Positions 1-6,467 of a DNA stretch of 11,692 bases are shown here, piece by piece. A program made the position numbers and the translations under genes. The first letter of the stretch is position 1; each line of letters starts with the position of its first letter. The notes below the pieces were generated by a model. It was not told the origin of the DNA. It saw only the letters and a program-made list of their open reading frames with translations, and ran no database searches. Where the stretch lies: positions 1 through 11,692 of the forward strand of contig JAZSGI010000150.1 in NCBI GenBank assembly GCA_045532655.1, written 5' to 3'. The DNA comes from JAVBQJ01 sp045532655. Its GTDB lineage: Bacteria > Verrucomicrobiota > Lentisphaeria > Victivallales > Victivallaceae.

Positions 1-164
1 ATGGTGATACCGCGCTCACGTTCAATATCATCGTTATCGAGGAAACGGTTGTTTACCTCCTGATTGCTGCGAAAAATCTGGGACTGTTTCAGTATTTCAT
101 CCACCAGAGTTGTGTTTCCATGGTCAACGTGGGCTATAATTGCTATATTTCTCAAATCGCGCAT
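1..164 (-). CDS. typA: TypA/BipA translational GTPase, N-terminal fragment
   Basis: This is the first 54 residues of a ribosome-associated translational GTPase; the rest lies beyond the left edge. The protein starts MRDLRNIAIIAHVDHG, then TTLVDEILKQS, then NDDIERERGIT, which is the N-terminus of the EF-G-like TypA/BipA family: P-loop followed by the switch I region. LepA is the main alternative, but the residues between P-loop and switch I and the DDIERERGIT block fit TypA better. TypA is known to act on 50S assembly and stress or cold adaptation. The ATG at 164-162 directly precedes the conserved block; only a weak AAGG stands upstream. One oddity: the invariant P-loop lysine (AHVDHGKTT) reads Asn17 here (AAC, complement of 114-116). 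The gene is transcribed away from the sigma factor gene. Confidence 0.85.
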   Translation of the reverse strand, partial: MRDLRNIAIIAHVDHGNTTLVDEILKQSQIFRSNQEVNNRFLDNDDIERERGIT

Positions 165-465
165 AATTCAGCAAAACCTTTTATTTCTATACAGTACGAA
201 AAAATGTCGATTTATAATATACTACTGTTTTGCTGATAAAGCAAATAAAATAATATTCAGTTTTGTAAAAAAAAGGGCTGCCGGAGGAGTATAAAAAACT
301 TTTCTTGCATTCAACGCTGAGTACAAAAAGCCGAAATTCGTGGTTTTTGGGGCAATATAAGCACAAAAAAATGAATATTCAGGGAAAATTAGGGCAAAAT
401 CGCTTTGCATTATTGCAGAATGAGGCTAAATTAAGAGATAGAGAGTTGTATAATGTAGGTTTTTT
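165..465. other. Non-coding spacer between divergent typA and sigma factor genes
   Basis: These 301 A/T-rich bases separate two divergent genes and should hold both their promoters. I see no convincing gene: the small reading frames here lack a ribosome binding site and resemble no family I know. A GGAGGAG motif sits near 282-288 but no start codon follows at a usable distance. For the minus strand a loose TTGCTT / TATTAT pair can be drawn around 213-245, too weak to call. For the plus strand see the candidate at 405-454. Confidence 0.6.
405..454 (+). promoter_or_regulatory. Candidate promoter elements for the sigma factor gene
   Basis: Two alternatives are visible. TTGCAT (405-410), a 16-bp gap and TAAATT (427-432) form a moderate sigma-70 promoter with transcription starting near 439. 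A perfect TATAAT (449-454) lies closer to the gene but lacks a good -35 at 17 bp. It would start transcription near 461, giving an almost leaderless mRNA for the ATG at 466. No strong Shine-Dalgarno sequence precedes that ATG, so the leaderless reading is possible. Assigned by eye only. Confidence 0.3.
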
Positions 466-1833
466 ATGCTTGACAGCAGTGATGAAACAAGGTCGGTAAG
501 CCCGTCAGAAATCTGGGAAAAAACCGCCGGAATACGTATTGGGCAGACTCAGAAAAGTTATGCCGCCAGGGATACAGATATAGATTCCCTGCAGTTTTAT
601 CTTAAAGATATTGGGGAAATGCCTGTGCTTTCTGCTGAACGTCAGCAGGAAATCGCAGAGGAAATGATCCTGTGTGATGAAAAAATGCGCTCGCTTCTCG
701 GCAGGGTGGGGATGGTCATGCAGGAGCATATAAGACTGCTTGATGAATATGAGGATGAAGCTGATCTTAATGATCTTTTCCTGCCGTCAACTCTCTCTAA
801 ATACGGAGATTTTATAAGTGTTTCCCGCAAACACCGGCGTAAACTTATTCATTTTTACGAACGGTGGCAGAACGCGTGGGAAAGTAAAGATGAAAATATT
901 GCGGAATACCGCCGGGATGCCGCTCAACTTCTGATGGAACTGCCACTGGGCAGTGAACAGATGGAAACTTGTTATCAACTGCTTGTTGATTGCAAAAGTT
1001 TTAATCTTGAAGATAAGCAGGTAATAAGAAATTTTCTTGAAAAAAAGTTTTTCATGAGCCTTGAGGAGTTTCAGGAAACTGTTGCTGCAGTTGAGGAAGT
1101 GCGCAGAAAGCTCAAAGAATTGCGGGAAGAAATGCTTGAAGGAAATCTGCGTCTTGTTGTAAGCGTTGCCAAGGCTTATACGCATCCGAATATTTCCAAA
1201 GGCGACTTGATTCAGGAGGGCAATATCGGCCTCATGAAAGCGTTGGAAAAATTCGATTTCCGTCTGGGAAACCGTTTCAGTACATTTGCCACATGGTGGA
1301 TCAGGCAATACGTGACACGGGCTATTTCCAGGCAAGGAGGGATCATACGCCTGCCCCGGTATATTATCAATACGATCATGGCGATAAAACATGCTGAACA
1401 ACGCTACATACTCGAACACGGTGTTGCCCCGGAAAATCGTGATATTGCAATGATGCTTGAGATGCCTGAACCACGAATCTCTGCTATCAGAAAAATGGCG
1501 AAACAGGCCATTTCTCTGCAGGCTCCGGTCAAGGATGCAGAAAATAAAGTTCTGGAAGATATTATTGCAGATGAATCTTCTGTTGCTTTAAGCAACCCGG
1601 TCAATAAAAATGCATTGCAGGATACTGTCAGGGAAATGTTGAGTGTGCTTTCTGAGAGAGAACAACAGATAATTATTTTACGCTTCGGACTTTTTGAACA
1701 AAATCAACAAACGCTTGAAGAGATCAGCCAACTGCTGGGAGTGACCAGAGAAAGAGTTCGGCAATTGGAGTCTAAAATCATTGCCAAACTGCGTAACCAT
1801 GAAATATTGAAAATTACTGAAAAGGATTCCTGA
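466..1833 (+). CDS. RNA polymerase sigma-70 family factor (RpoD-like, no region 1.1)
   Basis: This 455-residue protein directs RNA polymerase to promoters. Region 1.2 is at about 37-70 (DSLQFYLKDIGEMPVLSAE). A non-conserved helical stretch of about 140 residues follows. Regions 2.1-2.4 are at about 222-292 (EGNLRLVVSVAK, DLIQEGNIGLMKALEKFDF, FSTFATWWIRQ), region 3 at about 295-370, and region 4 at about 385-445 with the helix-turn-helix VTRERVRQLESK. The -10-reading Gln281/Thr284 pair and the -35-reading TRERVRQ residues match primary sigma factors, so it should read TTGACA/TATAAT-type promoters, which do occur in this window. It is shorter than housekeeping RpoD and has no acidic region 1.1, so it may be a group 2 or alternative factor rather than the primary one. 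Its stop is 32 nt before the TatD start, suggesting co-transcription. The ATG start has a weak ribosome binding site. Confidence 0.9.
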   Translation: MLDSSDETRSVSPSEIWEKTAGIRIGQTQKSYAARDTDIDSLQFYLKDIGEMPVLSAERQQEIAEEMILCDEKMRSLLGRVGMVMQEHIRLLDEYEDEADLNDLFLPSTLSKYGDFISVSRKHRRKLIHFYERWQNAWESKDENIAEYRRDAAQLLMELPLGSEQMETCYQLLVDCKSFNLEDKQVIRNFLEKKFFMSLEEFQETVAAVEEVRRKLKELREEMLEGNLRLVVSVAKAYTHPNISKGDLIQEGNIGLMKALEKFDFRLGNRFSTFATWWIRQYVTRAISRQGGIIRLPRYIINTIMAIKHAEQRYILEHGVAPENRDIAMMLEMPEPRISAIRKMAKQAISLQAPVKDAENKVLEDIIADESSVALSNPVNKNALQDTVREMLSVLSEREQQIIILRFGLFEQNQQTLEEISQLLGVTRERVRQLESKIIAKLRNHEILKITEKDS

Positions 1834-1865
1834 TCCTTTTGGAGTTACAGGAAAGTATTTATTGT

Positions 1866-2648
1866 ATGATTGAATTGTTTGATACCCATTTCCATCCTGC
1901 CGTCGGGATTGTTGCCGAAGAATATCTCAGGCAGTTGCCGGCGGAAAAATACAAAATTTTTATGATGGCAGTTGGAGCCGGGCTGGAAGAGAGTTTGGCG
2001 GCGGCACGTTTTGCCGAAAATTGTGATTCAGCATGGTTCGCCTGTGGCGTGCATCCCCATGGCGCAGAGGAATTCAATGGGGATTATAATGATTTTTCAT
2101 CCCGTTTTGCCGGTCACGGTAAATTAAAAGCTGTGGGGGAGCTGGGGCTGGATTACTTTTATGATTTTACGCCGCGGGATTTGCAGAAAAATGTTTTTAA
2201 AGGATTTCTGCAGTTGGCTCTGACATGGAATTTGCCCGCAGTTGTACACATAAGGGATAAGGAAGATACCTGGAATGCATACATGGAGGCGTGGGAAATA
2301 TTGCGGGATTTCGCCGGGGCAGGTGGACGGTTTGTTGTTCACTGTTTCGCCGGGTCTGCTATGTGGGCAGAGCGTTTTCTGGAACTCGGTGCATACATCG
2401 GTGTAACCGGAATGGTCACGTTTAAAAAAGCAGACAATATACGGGATGTTGTGAAGATGATACCGCATGACAGGCTGCTGATTGAAACAGATTCACCCTA
2501 TCTTGCTCCTGTACCTTTCCGGGGCAAAGAAAATCATCCCGGACTTTTGCCACATGTAGCAGAATTCACCGCAAATTTTCTTAATACAGATATTGCAGAA
2601 TTTGCAGCTTTGACAACCGCAAATGCCGGAAGATTTTTCCGGATATGA
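1866..2648 (+). CDS. tatD: TatD family metal-dependent hydrolase / deoxyribonuclease
   Basis: This 260-residue TIM-barrel metallohydrolase is of full family length. It carries the expected metal ligands in order: the HxH of DTHFHP (His8, His10), Glu92 in GELGLDYF, His128 in VVHIR, His159 in VVHCFAG and Asp209 in ETDSPYLAP. TatD proteins are cytoplasmic magnesium-dependent DNases with 3'-5' exonuclease activity, linked to DNA repair and DNA turnover. I chose the ATG at 1866 over an in-frame TTG at 1839 because MIELFDTHFHP is the usual N-terminus of the family and AGGAAAG lies about 10 nt upstream. It follows the sigma factor gene by 32 nt on the same strand and ends before a hairpin-rich spacer with a terminator, so it is probably the last gene of that transcript. 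Biological substrate is not visible. Confidence 0.9.
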   Translation: MIELFDTHFHPAVGIVAEEYLRQLPAEKYKIFMMAVGAGLEESLAAARFAENCDSAWFACGVHPHGAEEFNGDYNDFSSRFAGHGKLKAVGELGLDYFYDFTPRDLQKNVFKGFLQLALTWNLPAVVHIRDKEDTWNAYMEAWEILRDFAGAGGRFVVHCFAGSAMWAERFLELGAYIGVTGMVTFKKADNIRDVVKMIPHDRLLIETDSPYLAPVPFRGKENHPGLLPHVAEFTANFLNTDIAEFAALTTANAGRFFRI

Positions 2649-2674
2649 ATGAGGCAATTTTAAAACTCCTCAAA

Positions 2675-2759
2675 TTTGTCAAAGCGCCCTCGCTTCGATC
2701 TGACAAAGGGGGCGTTTTCGGCTGTTACCTTACAGGTAGCAACCTCAAACTACCCTTTG
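2675..2759 (+). other. Hairpin-rich non-coding segment with competing pairings
   Basis: Several stems share bases here. Stem A: TTTGTCAAAGCG (2675-2686) pairs with CGCTT (2691-2695) and TGACAAA (2701-2707) around a CCCT loop with a 5-nt bulge. Stem B: CGCCCTC (2685-2691) pairs with GGGGGCG (2708-2714), followed by TTTT. Stem C: GTTACCT (2724-2730) pairs with AGGTAGC (2734-2740). Stem D: CAAAGGG (2704-2710) pairs with CCCTTTG (2753-2759) and encloses stem C. Stems A, B and D cannot all form together. This could be a leader RNA of the symporter gene, an attenuator, or only the untranslated tail of the tatD transcript. I recognise no known riboswitch motif. Confidence 0.5.
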
Positions 2760-2770
2760 CAGCTCTTTGC

Positions 2771-2794
2771 GAATGGCATCTTTGCCATTTTTTT
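2771..2794 (+). terminator. Rho-independent terminator after tatD
   Basis: The stem AATGGCA (2772-2778) pairs with TGCCATT (2783-2789) around a TCTT loop, with a G-T wobble pair below, and runs directly into a T tract to 2794. It ends the sigma-tatD transcript, or attenuates a transcript reading into the symporter gene, whose ribosome binding site begins 45 nt later. Confidence 0.75.
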
Positions 2795-2853
2795 GAATGA
2801 CTTTTGAAATTACCTCAATATCAAAAAAAATTTATTACGGAGAGATGATTATA

Positions 2854-4197
2854 ATGAAATTATTCAACTGGTATTTGCGTGTCCCTCTTATTTATCTCAA
2901 CCTTGGAGCATTTATCTGCGGCTGTGCCGGTGGGCTCTTGCTTTATTGGCTCGGACAAAGGCTGGGCGGTGAATTTTTGAGTACTGCAACTGCTGTTCTT
3001 GCCCCATTCGGCAATATACTCGTGAATATGCTGAAAATGATCGTAATGCCGATCATTGCGTGTACTCTGGTAAGTGGAGCTGCCAACCTGCCGCTCAAAA
3101 CATTCGGAAAAATGGGAATCGCTGTATGCGGATGGTATTTTTTTACCTCACTTTTTGCAGCTGTGTTCGGTACTGTTGTGGCAATCATGTTCAATCCGGC
3201 ACTTGCTGTTCCCCCGGAAAAGCTGCTGGATGATAATCTGCGCCATCAAGCTGCAGCCATGGCGGCAGGCAGCGGAGAAAACGGCAATGCCTTTCTGAAT
3301 ATTATTTACGGGCTTTTCACCAACCCGTTTGAAGCTTTGGCGCAAGGTAAATTTTTGCCGGTGATCGTTTTCTCCATACTTTTCGGATTGGCGGCACGTG
3401 CAGTACTTGACAAGGCAGAGGAAAATAATGATCAGGTGCTGAAACAGCAGGTTTGCGGTATGCTCAATATTTTTGAGGCGTGCCAGAAGACCATCTTCAA
3501 AATTGTGGACTGGGTATTGAAATATTTCCCCGTGGGTGTTTTTGCTCTGACGGCATTCTGTTTTGCAAAATTCGGCGCTGCTCTTTTTGAATCTTATCTG
3601 CAGGTGGCCGGATGTGTCATTACCGGTATTTTGGTGATGATATTCATTTGTTATCCCGTGGCGATTCTGGTGATCTGCCGGGAAAATCCATACAGAGTAT
3701 TGTGGAAATTGCGTGAACCCATACTGACAGCTTTTGTTACACGTTCCAGTGCTGCCGCATTGCCGGTATCCATGAAAACAGTCAGTGAAAGATTCGGGAT
3801 AAAAAAAGAACTTTCCGGTTTCACTTTAAGTTTGGGGGCAACTGTCAATATGGATGGTGTATGCATACATCTGCCGGTATTTGCTGTACTTGCTGCCAAT
3901 CTTTTCGGTTTTGATATGTCGCTCAACCAGATCCTGCTGATGGTACTGGGGGTTGTCTTTGCCTCCGTAGGGGCAGGGGGGATTCCCGGCGGAAGTGTAT
4001 TTTTGCTCTTTCTGGTTTTAGCGGGGTTCAATTTATCCGGGGAACAGACTTCCATCATTGTTGCGTTGGCATTGGGTATCAATCCGCTGCTGGATATGTT
4101 TGAAACAGCATGCAATGTCGCCGGGGATAATATCGGTACATGCATTATCGGCAAGCGCATGAATATGTTTGATAACAAGAGCTCTCCGGAAAAATGA
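2854..4197 (+). CDS. Sodium:dicarboxylate / amino acid symporter (DAACS family)
   Basis: This 447-residue inner-membrane protein has at least eight hydrophobic segments and the family core: HP1 motif TRSSAAALP (296-304), TM7 NMDG (332-335), HP2 loop GGIPGGS (375-381) and a TM8 block ending NVAGDN (421-426). Members use Na+ or H+ gradients to import C4-dicarboxylates, acidic or neutral amino acids. In TM8 the pattern DMFETACN has Glu417 where Glu/Asp transporters have the substrate-binding Arg (D-R-F-R-T-M-V-N), while Asp414, Asn421 and Asp425 are kept. The substrate is therefore probably not a typical acidic amino acid or dicarboxylate. I start at ATG 2854, with GGAG at 2839-2842 at proper distance; the in-frame ATG at 2797 abuts the terminator and has no ribosome binding site. 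It converges with the AraC gene, 33 nt away. Confidence 0.88.
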   Translation: MKLFNWYLRVPLIYLNLGAFICGCAGGLLLYWLGQRLGGEFLSTATAVLAPFGNILVNMLKMIVMPIIACTLVSGAANLPLKTFGKMGIAVCGWYFFTSLFAAVFGTVVAIMFNPALAVPPEKLLDDNLRHQAAAMAAGSGENGNAFLNIIYGLFTNPFEALAQGKFLPVIVFSILFGLAARAVLDKAEENNDQVLKQQVCGMLNIFEACQKTIFKIVDWVLKYFPVGVFALTAFCFAKFGAALFESYLQVAGCVITGILVMIFICYPVAILVICRENPYRVLWKLREPILTAFVTRSSAAALPVSMKTVSERFGIKKELSGFTLSLGATVNMDGVCIHLPVFAVLAANLFGFDMSLNQILLMVLGVVFASVGAGGIPGGSVFLLFLVLAGFNLSGEQTSIIVALALGINPLLDMFETACNVAGDNIGTCIIGKRMNMFDNKSSPEK

Positions 4198-4230
4198 TAC
4201 TGCACGTTCAGGAACAGGTTTAATTTTACT

Positions 4231-5160
4231 TTATTGCTGTGCCGGTACTGTTTTTTTGGCTGAACCGGGATCACGGCGGTATTCCCGCGGGGATGTGCCG
4301 TAGAAATTCCGGAAACGCTTGGAAAAATAGTTGCTGTCGCTGAAGCCCGTATCTGCTGCTATCTCGGTAATACTCTTCCGGGTCTCGGTCAGCTCTCCTG
4401 CGGCATGACGCAAACGCAGGCGCACCAGATATTCCAGCGGGGTGAAACCTGTTGCCGCACGGAAAATACGCAACAGATGATTGGGACTCATTGAGGCAAG
4501 TTTGGCGATCTTCGGCAATGTCCAGGGAGCATAATATTCCCGTTCCAGACGGCTTATGACCTCGCCGAGACGCAATATGGCAGCAGGATTGCGTTCACTG
4601 ATATTCTGATAATAACGGGAAACAAAGCAGAGCAGTTCCACCAGTAATGCTGTAGCCATTGCCTCGCAGCCGCAGTTTTTTTTGTGCAGTTCAGTTTCCA
4701 GCCGTGTAATGAGACGTTCGGCTTCTGCCAGGGCTGACGGGGGCATGTGCAGGTGATCCTTGGCGTTGCGTTTTTTCCGCAGATTCGGTTCCAAGTGAAA
4801 TATTACCTGAAAACCCGGCATTTTGCGTAAAAAAGCCATCGGTATCGGCAGTTTTGCCGGATTGAACATCACATTTATCATGCTGATATCCTGTTCCCGG
4901 AGAAAACCATGGATACTGTTGCCCCGAAGGATGAAAGCATCGCCGGAAACTACAGGGAACTCAAGACCGTCGATCACCTGCACGCCGGAGCCTCTGGTGA
5001 TGATTACCAGTTCTGAAAAATCGTGGCGGTGAGGAACCAGGGAATAGTCGCGACGGTGCTGCGCCTGCAGTACACTGTTTACGCGTACAACGGCGATCGG
5101 ACATTCCGGCAGGGTGAAAAATTCACTGCCCTGGGCTGTTAATGGAGCGTTTTTTATCAT
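4231..5160 (-). CDS. AraC family transcriptional regulator, RhaS/RhaR-like
   Basis: This 309-residue regulator has an N-terminal cupin sensor domain (about 25-105) with the PHRHDFSELVIITRGSG pattern, close in style to RhaS and RhaR (HxHDFxELV). A linker follows, then a C-terminal AraC DNA-binding domain (about 205-296) with two helix-turn-helix units; the second has IAADTGFSDSNYFSKRFRN and the ending GTSPREYRRD. Such proteins usually sense a sugar and activate the adjacent catabolic gene. It is divergent from the isomerase gene 95 nt away, its most likely target. The start is uncertain: ATG 5160 gives a normal N-terminus but has only a distant AAAGGG; an in-frame TTG at 5211 would add 17 residues. 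I prefer 5160. The ligand is unknown; likeness to RhaS hints at a deoxy-sugar or related aldose. Confidence 0.88.
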   Translation of the reverse strand: MIKNAPLTAQGSEFFTLPECPIAVVRVNSVLQAQHRRDYSLVPHRHDFSELVIITRGSGVQVIDGLEFPVVSGDAFILRGNSIHGFLREQDISMINVMFNPAKLPIPMAFLRKMPGFQVIFHLEPNLRKKRNAKDHLHMPPSALAEAERLITRLETELHKKNCGCEAMATALLVELLCFVSRYYQNISERNPAAILRLGEVISRLEREYYAPWTLPKIAKLASMSPNHLLRIFRAATGFTPLEYLVRLRLRHAAGELTETRKSITEIAADTGFSDSNYFSKRFRNFYGTSPREYRRDPGSAKKTVPAQQ

Positions 5161-5255
5161 AATGTTGATAAAATACCCTTTTTTGTTGATTTTTTCAAGG
5201 AAAATATGCAAAAAAAGTGTAAATTTCTTTCAGGTTCTAACCAAAGGAGTGAAAA
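5161..5255. promoter_or_regulatory. Divergent control region of AraC regulator and isomerase
   Basis: These 95 A/T-rich bases must hold promoters for both divergent genes. A strong ribosome binding site AAAGGAG (5243-5249) precedes the isomerase ATG by 6 nt. TGCAAAAAAA (5207-5216) and TGTAAATTT (5218-5226) lie 11 bp apart and resemble the TGCAAAAAA half-sites in the other AraC spacer at 9598-9647, so they are candidate operator sites. A TTGTTG (5183-5188) / TATGCA (5205-5210) pair with a 16-bp gap is the best plus-strand promoter I can draw and is weak, as expected for an activator-dependent promoter. Confidence 0.45.
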
Positions 5256-6356
5256 ATGGAATTTAATCAAGGTGTTGTAACCAAACGTTCGATGCCCTTC
5301 TGGTGCGTCGGTAATCCTTGCGGTGACCCCTTCGGTCCCGCAGTTCTGCCCAAAATCGACAGCATCAAAGTTGCTGAAATCCTCGCATGGGGTGCCAAAG
5401 AAGGTCTCCTGGAAATGACCAGCGCACACGATGACGATATGGTTCCGTGGGATGCCGCAAATCCCTGCGATGATATGGATCCCAACAGTGAGTGTTACAA
5501 AACTATCAGCAAGATCAAAGAGATCCTGGATGCCGCCGGTATTGAATTCAATGCCATGACCTGCGGTCTTCATGGCGATCCCGCTTTCCGCAACGGCGGT
5601 CTTGCCAACCCTGATCCCGCTGTCCGTGAACTTGCCAGATTGAAGGTCGAGCGTGCCATCCGTATCGGTAACCGCCTCAATGCAAAACTTTTTGTTTACT
5701 GGGTCGCCCGTGACGGTTTTGAAGTTCCCGTCGTCACCCAGTGGGACAAAGTCTACGACTGGATCGCAGATGGTCTTAATCACGCCCGTGACTATATGAA
5801 GGAAAACAACTTCACCAACTATGTCGCCGGTACCATCGAACCCAAGCCCAACGAACCCCGCGGCCAGATGTTCATCCCCACCAGCGGTCACGCTGTCGGA
5901 TTTATCATGACCAAACTTACCGAACCCTCTTTCTGGGGGGTCAATCCTGAACTGCTGCAGCATGAAAGCATGGCTTTGCTCAATGCTGTTATGACTGTCA
6001 GCTACCTTCACAGCATGGGCAAGCTCACCATGCTTCATTTCGGCTGCCAGGCCAAGGGCCAGTTCGACAACGACAATCCGCCGCTGATCGGACCCGAAGG
6101 CCTCAAGGAAACTGTGTTCATGTTCTGGGCACTGAAGAAGATCGGCTGGAAGGGTGTTGTGGAATTTGACTGCCACATGCTCCGTGCCGAGTCCGATCCC
6201 GCAGAATTTATCGAATGCCGCAAGCAGTTCATCCGTGACTGCGCTGAAGCCGTTGATATCACTTTGGCTCTCTCTGACCGCATCAAAGATCCCGCACCGG
6301 GCAGATCCATGTCTGCTGCAGATCTTGACAGCATCAAACAGATTTGCGGTCTCTGA
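5256..6356 (+). CDS. Xylose-isomerase-family TIM-barrel sugar isomerase, altered active site
   Basis: This 366-residue protein aligns along its length with class I (actinobacterial) xylose isomerase: FWCVGNPCGDPFGPAV, HDDDMVPW (His58/Asp61, the ring-opening pair), EPKPNEPRG (Glu195, Lys197), a HESMALLN block, DND (271-273) and Asp305 in EFD. It should interconvert an aldose and a ketose in the cytoplasm with two divalent metals. Several key positions differ: the KLFHIDLN block of xylose isomerase reads KLTMLHFG, so ligand Asp245 becomes His261 and His243 becomes Met259; one residue is inserted between the Glu and His of the NPExxHE motif; and the Phe94 region reads LHGDPAF. A His ligand at this place is found in L-rhamnose isomerase and ketose 3-epimerases. 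The true substrate is probably not xylose. Codons are strongly biased (CCC, CGT, ATC, AAC), suggesting high expression. Start: strong AAAGGAG, ATG 5256. Confidence 0.85.
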   Translation: MEFNQGVVTKRSMPFWCVGNPCGDPFGPAVLPKIDSIKVAEILAWGAKEGLLEMTSAHDDDMVPWDAANPCDDMDPNSECYKTISKIKEILDAAGIEFNAMTCGLHGDPAFRNGGLANPDPAVRELARLKVERAIRIGNRLNAKLFVYWVARDGFEVPVVTQWDKVYDWIADGLNHARDYMKENNFTNYVAGTIEPKPNEPRGQMFIPTSGHAVGFIMTKLTEPSFWGVNPELLQHESMALLNAVMTVSYLHSMGKLTMLHFGCQAKGQFDNDNPPLIGPEGLKETVFMFWALKKIGWKGVVEFDCHMLRAESDPAEFIECRKQFIRDCAEAVDITLALSDRIKDPAPGRSMSAADLDSIKQICGL

Positions 6357-6374
6357 CCGGCATCTCTGTAATAT

Positions 6375-6404
6375 AATGTAAGCGGAGTAAAATCCGCTTG
6401 CGTT
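6375..6404. terminator. 12-bp hairpin downstream of the isomerase gene
   Basis: AATGTAAGCGGA (6375-6386) pairs with TCCGCTTGCGTT (6393-6404) around a GTAAAA loop; ten pairs are canonical and two are G-T. It lies 18 nt after the isomerase stop and about 60 nt past the end of the convergent activase gene, as a terminator would. Neither strand shows a clear T tract, so it may stabilise the mRNA 3' end or work with Rho instead. Confidence 0.5.
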
Positions 6405-6467
6405 GAAAAAATATATGGGTCGCTGCGTAATCTCAAAAGGTACACGGCGGCTCTTTTTTGTCCAAAG

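Noticed and set aside
222..410. 62-codon frame on the minus strand in the first spacer
   Set aside because: No ribosome binding site and no family likeness; A/T-rich spacers often leave such frames open.
305..499. 64-codon plus-strand frame running into the sigma factor gene
   Set aside because: It begins with TTG, lacks a ribosome binding site and overlaps the sigma gene in another frame.
787..1419. 210-codon open frame on the minus strand within the sigma factor gene
   Set aside because: Composition is low-quality, there is no ribosome binding site, and it lies antisense to conserved sigma regions.
2675..2759. Known riboswitch or T-box in the spacer after tatD
   Set aside because: I looked for familiar cores (T-box AGGGTGGNACCGCG, preQ1, fluoride, glycine types) and found none; only generic hairpins remain.
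3651..4274. 207-codon open frame on the minus strand across the symporter end
   Set aside because: It is antisense to transmembrane motifs of the symporter and overlaps the AraC gene end; no recognisable domain.
5157..6176. Long open frame (339 codons) on the minus strand opposite the isomerase gene
   Set aside because: It is a by-product of the biased codons of the real gene: it has no ribosome binding site, resembles no family, and the plus-strand frame has clear isomerase motifs.
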